From positions 422,741 to 460,767 of the forward strand of contig NZ_HE611016.1 of NCBI RefSeq assembly GCF_000236865.1: a stretch of 38,027 nucleotides of DNA. The letters run 5' to 3'. Origin of the DNA: Senegalimassilia anaerobia JC110. GTDB taxonomy: Bacteria > Actinomycetota > Coriobacteriia > Coriobacteriales > Eggerthellaceae. Positions within the stretch are counted from its first letter, which is position 1; each line of letters begins with the position of its first letter. Below are positions 32,047 to 38,027 of the stretch, in pieces. The position numbers and the translations under genes were made by a program. The notes below the pieces were generated by a model. The model worked only from the letters and a program-made list of their open reading frames with translations, ran no database searches and had not been told where the DNA came from.

Positions 32047-32508
32047 TTATGCCAGACCGGGCCAGTTTTGCTGGCGCAAAGCCTCGTAAGCGGCTATTGC
32101 AACCGAATTGCTTAAGTTTAAGCTACGCATGCCATCGCGCATGGGGATGCGCACGCAGGCGGACTCGAAGCGCTGCATAACGGCCTCGTCGAGCCCACGA
32201 CTTTCGCGCCCGAACACCAGCCAGGCGTCCGGACCGTACGAAACATCGGCGAAGCTGCGCTGCACGTGCCCCGTGAACAGGTGCAGCTCATCGGCGGCAT
32301 GGGCCTCGAAGAACTCGTCGGCGCACGACCAGCGCACGATGTCGACATCGTCCCAGTAGTCGCACCCCGCGCGCGCAAGGTTGCGCTGCGTGACGGCGAA
32401 ACCCATGGGCTCCACCAGATGCAACCGCGCGCCGATGCACGCGCACGTGCGTGCCACGTTCCCCGTGTTCTGGGGGATCTCAGGCTCCACCAACACGATG
32501 TTCAGCAT
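32047..32508 (-). CDS. trmL: tRNA (cytidine/uridine-34 2'-O)-methyltransferase
   Basis: Encodes 153 residues of the SPOUT (SpoU/TrmL) class, which 2'-O-methylates the wobble base of certain leucine tRNAs using S-adenosylmethionine through a trefoil knot. Motif 1 is VEPEIPQNTGNVART at residues 7-21, motif 2 LVFGRESRGLDE, and motif 3 RIPMRDGMRSLNLSNSVAI, which makes the knot. The short length, with no extra RNA-binding domain, is typical of TrmL. The ATG at 32508 follows GAAAGG; the frame upstream is not protein-like. The membrane-protein gene begins 39 bp downstream, so all may share a transcript. Confidence 0.93.
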   Translation of the reverse strand: MLNIVLVEPEIPQNTGNVARTCACIGARLHLVEPMGFAVTQRNLARAGCDYWDDVDIVRWSCADEFFEAHAADELHLFTGHVQRSFADVSYGPDAWLVFGRESRGLDEAVMQRFESACVRIPMRDGMRSLNLSNSVAIAAYEALRQQNWPGLA

Positions 32509-32768
32509 CCTTGCAACCTTTCGTTCGAACGATCCGATTTTTCGCGAACCGGCGGTCTCCCGCAGAGACGCGCCTGCCCATGCAGATGCTTTCCCACCAA
32601 CGCGCACCCGCCGTTTCAGGCTTTTGGAAAACCACGGCGCGCCGGTGCCCGCGCTTCCCGCCGCTGTGCACCCGCCGTTTCAAGCCCACAGACGCCACGA
32701 CTCCAAATGACCGAGCCCCGACAACACCGAGCGCCGCCAGACGCGCAATCGCACGCCCGGCGAAGCCC

Positions 32769-34853
32769 CTACACGCCCATGGCCTCGGCCTGCTTGGCCA
32801 TCTCCTCTTCGAGCTCTTCATTGAGCATGAACCACTCCTCCTCGGCAGCGGCGATACGCTGCTTGAGCTTGGAGTGCTCGGCAACGGCGTCCGAGGACGC
32901 ATCCTCGTTGATGTAGAAGTCGGGGTCGGCCATCTTCGCCAAAAGCTCCTCCATGCGGGCGTTATCGCGCTCCATCTGCTTGTCGAGCTCGGCAATGCGC
33001 TTGCGGTGGTTCTTCAGCGCAGCGTAGGCGCGGTTGCGCGCCTCGGCCTCGCGGCGCTTCTGCTCCTTGGTCTTCGGCGAGCTGCCGCGCTTGGCCGTCA
33101 GCTCACCCGTAGCGGCAGGCGCAGGCGAAGCGGGCGAAGAAGGCGCGGAAGAGGCGCTCTTCGACGCCTTCCCCTTCCCCGACCCGCCCTTGCCGGCAGG
33201 TTTGCGCTCCATCAGCTCATCGACCAGCGACTCGTCGGTGGGCTCGGGCCCGTCGAGCTGGCCGGACTTGAACAGGTAGTAGTCGTAATCGCCGTCGTAG
33301 ACGGTGACCTTGCCGGGTTTCACCTCCACGATGCGGTTCGCGACGCTGCGGATGAGGTGGCGGTCGTGCGTGATGAGCAGGATGGTGCCCTCGAAGCGGT
33401 TGAGCGCCTGCTCAAGCACGTCGGCGCTGGCGATGTCCAGGTGGTTGGTGGGCTCGTCAAGGCACAGCAGCGGCTTGGGCGCCACGAGCATCTTCGCCAA
33501 CGCCAGGCGGCCCTTCTCGCCACCGGAGAGCACGCTGACCTTCTTCTCAACGGCATCGCCTTCGAACAGGAAGGCGCCGAGCAGGCTGCGCACCTGGCTG
33601 ATATTCCAACCCGGCGCCACGTGATCGAGCTCCTCGAACACGGTATTGCCCGCGTGCAGCTCCTCCAGCTGGTGCTGCGCATAGTACGTCAGCGCCACGT
33701 GCACGCCGTAGTCGATAGTGCCGGCGTCGGGCTTCATGACGCCCGCGATCATCTTCATAAGCGTGGATTTGCCCGCGCCGTTGGGGCCCACAAGCGCCAC
33801 CTTGTCGCCGCGGTACATGGTGAAGTCGAAGTTGTCGTAGACGCGCTTGTCGCCGAAGGCCTTCACCAGGCCGCGGCAGCGCACCACCTCGTCGCCGGTG
33901 CGCGGCGGCTGCACGAAGTTGAAGTGGATGGGCTTCTTCTCCTCGGGAATCTCGATGAGCTCCTCTTTCAGGCGCTCCAGGCGCTGCGCGCGCTCCTGGG
34001 CCTGGCGGGCCTTGGTGGCCTTGTAGCGGAAACGCTCGACGAAGTCCTCCAGGTGCTTCATCTCCTCAAGCTGCTTGGTGCGCTGCTGGCGCAGGCGCTC
34101 GATGCGCTCCTCGCGCGCCTTGAGGTACGCGGAATAGTTGCCTTTGTACAGGTTGACGCGGCCGTTGGCCACCTCGGCCACACGGTCGATCATATTGTCC
34201 ATGAACTCGCGGTCGTGGCTGACCACGATAACGGTGCCCTCGTAGCCGCGCAAAAAGCCCTCGAGCCACTTCACCGACTCAAGGTCCAGGTGGTTTGTGG
34301 GCTCGTCGAGCATGAGCACCTCGGGATTGCGGACCAGCAGCTTGGCCAGCGCGATGCGCATCTGCCAGCCGCCGGAGAAGTTCGTGGTGGCCTGCTTGAT
34401 GTCGCCTTCCTTGAATCCCAGGCCGAACAGCACGCCGCGGACCTTGGCCTCGATGGTGTAGCCGCCCAGCATCTCGTAGGCGTCGCGCGCACGGCCGGCT
34501 GCGGCAAGCTGGCGCTCGGTGGGGTTGTCGCCCAGCGACTCCTCCAGCTCGCGCAGGCGCTGCTCGGCTTCCAGGATTTCCACCTGCGAGGACATGACCT
34601 CCTCGAAGATGGGGCGATCGGGCATCTCGATGGCTTCCTGCTCCAGGTAGCCCACACGGGCGCCCTTTGCGAACAGGATGCGGCCCTCGTCGGCGTCCTC
34701 GCGGCCGCTGATGATGTTGAGCATGGTGGTTTTACCGGCGCCGTTGGGGCCTACGAGCGCCAGGCGGTCGTATTCCTCCAGCTTGAACGTGACGTCGGAG
34801 AACAGCGTGCGCCCGCCGAACGACTTCGACAGATGCTCAACCTGCATGATCAT
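32769..34853 (-). CDS. ABC-F family ATP-binding protein
   Basis: Encodes 694 residues with two ABC ATPase domains and no membrane segments. Domain 1: GPNGAGKT near 35-42, NFSGGWQMR signature, [11 protein letters not shown] charged linker with the ABC-F interdomain helices follows ([14 protein letters not shown]). Domain 2: [28 protein letters not shown] Lys/Ser/Ala/Pro-rich region then leads to a C-terminal coiled coil ([19 protein letters not shown]). ABC-F proteins bind the ribosomal E site and aid stalled or antibiotic-bound translation; whether this is a housekeeping (YdiF-like) or resistance member cannot be told from sequence. AAAGGAG lies ten bases before the ATG at 34853. The 260 bp after it hold no gene, only an 18-bp direct repeat (32604-32621 and 32668-32685, 17 of 18 identical). 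Confidence 0.92.
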   Translation of the reverse strand: MIMQVEHLSKSFGGRTLFSDVTFKLEEYDRLALVGPNGAGKTTMLNIISGREDADEGRILFAKGARVGYLEQEAIEMPDRPIFEEVMSSQVEILEAEQRLRELEESLGDNPTERQLAAAGRARDAYEMLGGYTIEAKVRGVLFGLGFKEGDIKQATTNFSGGWQMRIALAKLLVRNPEVLMLDEPTNHLDLESVKWLEGFLRGYEGTVIVVSHDREFMDNMIDRVAEVANGRVNLYKGNYSAYLKAREERIERLRQQRTKQLEEMKHLEDFVERFRYKATKARQAQERAQRLERLKEELIEIPEEKKPIHFNFVQPPRTGDEVVRCRGLVKAFGDKRVYDNFDFTMYRGDKVALVGPNGAGKSTLMKMIAGVMKPDAGTIDYGVHVALTYYAQHQLEELHAGNTVFEELDHVAPGWNISQVRSLLGAFLFEGDAVEKKVSVLSGGEKGRLALAKMLVAPKPLLCLDEPTNHLDIASADVLEQALNRFEGTILLITHDRHLIRSVANRIVEVKPGKVTVYDGDYDYYLFKSGQLDGPEPTDESLVDELMERKPAGKGGSGKGKASKSASSAPSSPASPAPAATGELTAKRGSSPKTKEQKRREAEARNRAYAALKNHRKRIAELDKQMERDNARMEELLAKMADPDFYINEDASSDAVAEHSKLKQRIAAAEEEWFMLNEELEEEMAKQAEAMGV

Positions 34854-34929
34854 GGTGCGACAACTCCTTTAGCGCTAAAACGAACCTACGCGAAGGGAGC
34901 GGGCAGCCGACACCGAGAAATGAACGCAA

Positions 34930-35125
34930 AAACGGATACCCTCGCAGAGAGGAAAATCAGCACGCCCCCGCAGTAGGGGAAAACGGACGCCCCGCAGACG
35001 AGGGAATCCGTTCAAGGGAACCCTCTCGGAAATCCGTCCAAGAGAATCCTCTCAAGCTGATCCGTTTAAGGCGATTCGTCCAAGCTGATCCGTTTAAGGC
35101 GGATTAGCTTGAGGGAACCCGTTCA
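34930..35125. repeat. Degenerate tandem repeat/hairpin array upstream of the ABC-F gene
   Basis: About seven imperfect units of 24-31 bp follow one another. The first three each start AAAAC/AAAAT and contain a small hairpin around GCAG: CCTC-GAGG (34940-34952), CCCC-GGGG (34966-34979) and CCC-GGG (near 34991-35004). Later units carry ATCCGTYYAAG. Two units share an exact 21-bp stretch (35053-35073 and 35081-35101). The last (AAGCTGATCC, 35083-35092) can pair with GGATTAGCTT (35102-35111), giving a 10-bp stem. No gene is present between 34854 and 35171. Confidence 0.5.
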
Positions 35126-35127
35126 AC

Positions 35128-35162
35128 AAAAAAAGAACCGCCAACTTGCGCTGGCGGTTCTT
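35128..35162 (-). terminator. Intrinsic terminator after tRNA-Asn
   Basis: On the minus strand AAGAACCGCCA (35162-35152) pairs perfectly with TGGCGGTTCTT (35143-35133) across an 8-nt loop and runs into a T tract (A7 on the plus strand, 35128-35134). It is 10 bp past the 3' end of the tRNA. Confidence 0.9.
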
Positions 35163-35171
35163 GGAGCTTCA

Positions 35172-35246
35172 TGGCTCCCCGGGTAGGATTCGAACCTACA
35201 ACCCTCCGGTTAACAGCCGGATGCTCTGCCGTTGAGCTACCGAGGA
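35172..35246 (-). tRNA. tRNA-Asn (GTT anticodon), CCA encoded
   Basis: The minus strand folds as a cloverleaf. The acceptor stem is TCCTCGG with CCGGGGA (one G-T pair), the D arm TAGCTCAACGGCAGAGCA, and the anticodon stem TCCGG/CCGGA with loop CTGTTAA, giving anticodon GTT. The T arm is GTAGG-TTCGAAT-CCTAC. Discriminator G and an encoded CCA (35174-35172) follow. It decodes AAC/AAU. It has its own promoter (35286-35313) and terminator (35128-35162), so it is transcribed as a single tRNA. Confidence 0.96.
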
Positions 35247-35285
35247 ATTTCTTCGGTGCGCTTCGTTTCCTTGGCGCAAGAAAGT

Positions 35286-35313
35286 ATTATAGACATTTCA
35301 ATTTTCGGCGCAA
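35286..35313 (-). promoter_or_regulatory. Promoter of tRNA-Asn
   Basis: On the minus strand TTGCGC (35313-35308), 16 bp, then a perfect TATAAT (35291-35286). The 5' end of the tRNA lies 40 bp downstream of the -10. Confidence 0.8.
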
Positions 35314-35475
35314 CCCCCTTTTTCAAAAATTTTTTCAGCAGCCGATTCCAGGGGCTTGAGGCTTGATTCGCAACCTCATCCGAACACTTCGATTTCGTTA
35401 TCGAACTCAGCCGGACATGTATGGCTCGGGTGAACAAGGAATAAGACGGAAGCTTTTCGCCGAATCATGGCTGAG

Positions 35476-35619
35476 AATGCGAGTTTTCCAAATGGTCGAG
35501 GGTGGTTTCGGGTAGAGGATGCTGCCGGAACGACGATGTGCGTTGTTTATTACGGGATTGTATGCGTTCGCTACAACCACGAAAAAAGATCGCTGTCTAA
35601 CTTTCGGAAAACTCGCATT
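35476..35619. repeat. 144-bp segment bounded by a 14-bp inverted repeat
   Basis: AATGCGAGTTTTCC (35476-35489) and its exact complement (35606-35619) bound a 144-bp segment whose composition is less GC-rich than its surroundings. A short open frame crosses it but has no family features. No flanking target-site duplication is apparent. It may be a MITE-like or other small non-coding repeat element. The rest of the 35247-35701 gap shows only the tRNA promoter and a possible terminator. Confidence 0.45.
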
Positions 35620-35635
35620 TCAAGACGCGACAGCG
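35582..35635 (-). terminator. Possible terminator of the membrane protein gene
   Basis: On the minus strand CGCTGTC (35635-35629) and GACAGCG (35597-35591) can pair, with a long 31-nt loop, followed by ATCTTTTTTCG. The T tract is good but the stem is short, and it overlaps the inverted repeat element. A smaller hairpin TTCCTG-CAGGAA lies nearer the stop at 35644-35660. Confidence 0.3.
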
Positions 35636-35701
35636 GAGAAACCTTCCTGAACAGCAGGAATGAGCCCCAGATCTTTCACGCCCGCCGCCAAGCGCCGCGT
35701 T

Positions 35702-38027
35702 CTAGTAAATCCCGAACGCGTTCCACAGCAGCACGTTCGCGCCGATCATCAGCACGAGCGACCCGAACATGAAGTACAGCGCGATGCGGTACACCGACAC
35801 CGTCTGCCCCGCCACAGCGGCCGACGCCACCGCATGCGCGCCCGCCTGCTGCACGGGCACCTGCGCATGGGCGCCCAACTGCGTGGTCCATCCCTTCGAC
35901 AGCGGCTCGCTCGAGCGCACCTGCAAAAGCTCCAAAAACGACAGCGCCGCCGCAAGGGCGAAGTACAGCCCGAAGTCGCAAATGTAGCGCATAAGGATGC
36001 CGGCGCCCTGCAAGTCGAAGATGCACAGCACCACCGCCACGCACACCGCGCAGATCCACAGCGGCATGAGGCCCTTCGCCTTCAGGCCGTGGCGAACGCG
36101 CGGCAGCGCCAGCAGCACAAGCGTCATCGGGTACAGGAAGAAATAGCCGCCGAACATGGGCTCGTAGATGGTGACGCCCTGATATGCCGGGTCCATGTAG
36201 GTCTGGTGCATGAACGGGAACTGGCTGCCCAGCGCCGGAGGCTGGAACAGGTACGCGTACAGGCCGAACGGGATGCGGTCGGCGTGGAACCCGCGATGCG
36301 TCATGTCGTTGGTGGTGAGGTTGTAGTTCGCGCCGAAGTCGAGCGGACTGCCGAAGCGCGCTAAGTTGTACACCATGACCGCTGCGGCGACCACCAGAAA
36401 CGGCGTGAGCGCGGCGCGGAAGGCGCCTAGGCAGGCGCGTCGCGCCTGGGCGTTGCCGCGGGCGTCGCGCAAAAACGGCCAGAACAGCACCAGCCCGAAC
36501 ACGGCGGCAAGCACCATCTGCGGGCGCGCAGCAAGCGTCAGCGCGATGAGCGCCGCACCGGCCACCACACGCCTGCGATCTATGAAACCGCCCGTGGTGC
36601 CCGACACCCACAGCCCCAAACCCCAGCTGATCAGGGCCAGGCCCATTGCCTCGGGCAGGAAGTACATGCTGGGCGTGCGCGCCAAAATCAGCCCGCCGCC
36701 GGCCACGAACATCATGATATCGAGCACAAGCAGCACGCCGATCGACGTGCGAGGGAACCATCGGCGCGAAACGCGCGTGAGCAGGTACGCGACGCCCGCC
36801 ACATACGCGCAGTCGCAGATGGCGACGCCGAGCCACGTGGGAAACCCGGTTCCCGTGAGCAACAGCCACGGGACGTAGAACACCAAACACGGCAGCACTC
36901 CGAAGTACACGTAGTATTTCCCCTGATAGTACGCGTGATCCCACAGGTAAGGCACGCCGGCCGAATCGCGCGCCGCGGTGTCGTAGGGGTTGTCCATGGC
37001 CTGCAGCGCGGCCGAGGGCACGTCGTCAAGGTAGAAGTGCCCCTGAAGCAGCGCCTGGGCGAGCTTCTGGTACTGGAACTGGTTCTCCGTGCTGGCGGTG
37101 TGCGTGATGGACAGGAAGTGCGTATTGGACATGACCAGGATGAAGATGACGACGCACTGCACGGCCACCAACCCGATGACCATCCAGCCCTGGCGCGTGA
37201 TGCGGCCGTCGAACACGCGGCTGAACAGGACCGACTGAGGACGGACAGCGTACAGCACCAGCAGCACCGCCAGAATGCAGGCGAAACGCAGCGGGTCGAT
37301 GTCGAGCGGCACCTGCTGGTTCAGCCCGATTCCCGTCACGGTCACCGGGCCCACGTCGGCCAGGTTCGTGATCGAGACGTAGATGGAATGGCAGTCGCCC
37401 GCCGGGTCCAAGCTGATATAAGTGCTCGCAGCGTCCTTCGGGTCGACCGAGACCGCAGGCAGCTGATAGTAGTTCGCGTTGCCTTCGTCCTGCAGATACA
37501 TGACCACCTGCAGCTTGCTGTCGGTGGCCTTAGCCGCCGCGGCAGGGTCGTTAAGCTGAGGGGTGAAATGGATGCTGCGAACGGTGTCGTCAAGGCCCGT
37601 GATCTCGAAGTAGTTCGCGGACGAATCGAGCGTCAGCGCGCCTTCGGTTCCTGCCGCGACGCCGTTGACCAGGTACGTCCCCACCTGCGGGTACGTCATG
37701 GACGTGAAGAAGGCCAGGTTGAAGCCGAACACCTCAATGAGCACGGCGATCAGCACGCAGACAACAAGGCCGGCGAAACGCTTGAGCGGGCTGACGTAGG
37801 CGCCAGCAGAGCCGGCGAAGCCCATGTCGCAGGTTTCGGAAGGCGAAGCCCAGCCCTGCTGCGGGCGCACGGCGCCGTGACGGCCGTGGCGCGCATACGC
37901 AGGCTGCGCCGAGTTGCCGGCGTGAGCGCCGGCGGCAGCCGAGCCGCCCGGCATGCGCGTAGTCCCCGACCCGCCGCGCGACCAGCGACTATAGGGAGTG
38001 TTGCCGGGCTGCGCGGATTGCCCGCCG
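35702..38027 (-). CDS. Polytopic membrane protein, GT-C-like (5' end outside window)
   Basis: At least 774 codons; the frame stays open to the window edge. An ATG at 37954 would give 750 residues, but it has no ribosome binding site and the low-complexity Gly/Ser/Arg sequence continues upstream of it, so the true start is probably outside. Residues counted from that ATG: 1-55 hydrophilic; one membrane helix (~60-85); an extracytoplasmic beta-rich domain (~90-215); then ten or more membrane helices, with a conserved-looking loop WDHAYYQGKYYVYFGVLPCL in between. The architecture resembles GT-C fold glycosyltransferases or related membrane proteins that act on polyprenyl-linked sugars, but no certain catalytic motif was identified, so the function is unassigned. 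It stands alone on this side. Confidence 0.7.
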   Translation of the reverse strand, partial: GGQSAQPGNTPYSRWSRGGSGTTRMPGGSAAAGAHAGNSAQPAYARHGRHGAVRPQQGWASPSETCDMGFAGSAGAYVSPLKRFAGLVVCVLIAVLIEVFGFNLAFFTSMTYPQVGTYLVNGVAAGTEGALTLDSSANYFEITGLDDTVRSIHFTPQLNDPAAAAKATDSKLQVVMYLQDEGNANYYQLPAVSVDPKDAASTYISLDPAGDCHSIYVSITNLADVGPVTVTGIGLNQQVPLDIDPLRFACILAVLLVLYAVRPQSVLFSRVFDGRITRQGWMVIGLVAVQCVVIFILVMSNTHFLSITHTASTENQFQYQKLAQALLQGHFYLDDVPSAALQAMDNPYDTAARDSAGVPYLWDHAYYQGKYYVYFGVLPCLVFYVPWLLLTGTGFPTWLGVAICDCAYVAGVAYLLTRVSRRWFPRTSIGVLLVLDIMMFVAGGGLILARTPSMYFLPEAMGLALISWGLGLWVSGTTGGFIDRRRVVAGAALIALTLAARPQMVLAAVFGLVLFWPFLRDARGNAQARRACLGAFRAALTPFLVVAAAVMVYNLARFGSPLDFGANYNLTTNDMTHRGFHADRIPFGLYAYLFQPPALGSQFPFMHQTYMDPAYQGVTIYEPMFGGYFFLYPMTLVLLALPRVRHGLKAKGLMPLWICAVCVAVVLCIFDLQGAGILMRYICDFGLYFALAAALSFLELLQVRSSEPLSKGWTTQLGAHAQVPVQQAGAHAVASAAVAGQTVSVYRIALYFMFGSLVLMIGANVLLWNAFGIY

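Noticed and set aside
34930-35125. CRISPR array
   Set aside because: Units are degenerate, of unequal length, with no conserved repeat/unique spacer pattern and no cas genes.
35467-35772. 101-residue plus-strand protein
   Set aside because: It spans the 14-bp inverted repeat element and runs antisense into the membrane protein gene; no binding site or conserved features.

Overview
The window is high-GC DNA (roughly 60-65% G+C by eye) with tight ATGA/GTGA-overlapping operons. It most resembles a gut actinobacterium of the class Coriobacteriia, probably Eggerthellaceae. That placement is inference from base composition, gene order, Gly/Ser-rich and Ala-rich low-complexity tails, a bile-salt-hydrolase-type enzyme and a surface protease with a variant sortase signal. 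Most of the window is ordinary chromosomal housekeeping DNA; no prophage, insertion sequence or CRISPR array was seen.

Region by region. 1-3190 (+): a small PGPG-motif membrane protein, a choloylglycine hydrolase-family enzyme, and an Mrp/NBP35 Fe-S carrier ATPase with its own promoter, a possible operator and a strong terminator. 3426-6947 (-): a large secreted M6-like zinc metalloprotease with an SPETG-type wall-anchoring tail. 7085-21704 (-): a long collinear block read right to left: M50 protease, scpA, scpB, rluB, tyrA, aroA, cmk, plsC, ispH, a LytTR regulator with a degenerate receiver, a PDZ/radical-SAM/DUF512 protein, der, plsY and gpsA. It joins chromosome condensation, rRNA modification, aromatic amino acid synthesis, nucleotide, phospholipid and isoprenoid synthesis and ribosome assembly. 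21792-22934 (-): serC. 23256-27606 (+): a complete nadA-nadB-nadC-niaR operon behind a perfect 13-bp inverted repeat, almost certainly the operator for the NiaR-type repressor encoded at the operon's end. 27611-32508 (-): trmL, then a three-gene signalling module made of a single-pass membrane protein with a Gly/Ser stalk, a membrane Ser/Thr kinase and an FHA-domain protein. 32769-35313 (-): an ABC-F ATPase preceded by an odd array of degenerate repeats, and tRNA-Asn with its own promoter and terminator. 35702-end (-): a polytopic membrane protein, probably cut by the window edge.

The most interesting points: (1) the membrane protein / Ser-Thr kinase / FHA module at 27611-32007, whose first gene carries a single-base frameshift in a run of five G; undoing it gives a 468-residue protein whose stop overlaps the kinase start as ATGA; (2) the NiaR operator and autoregulated NAD operon, with the same Q/T/N-coding CGCAAAC repeats in the tail of NadB and the linker of NiaR; (3) a LytTR regulator lacking both the phospho-acceptor Asp and the conserved Lys of the receiver; (4) a degenerate repeat/hairpin array upstream of the ABC-F gene; (5) a REP-like 11-bp inverted repeat at 12776-12823 and a 14-bp inverted repeat bounding a 144-bp segment at 35476-35619.
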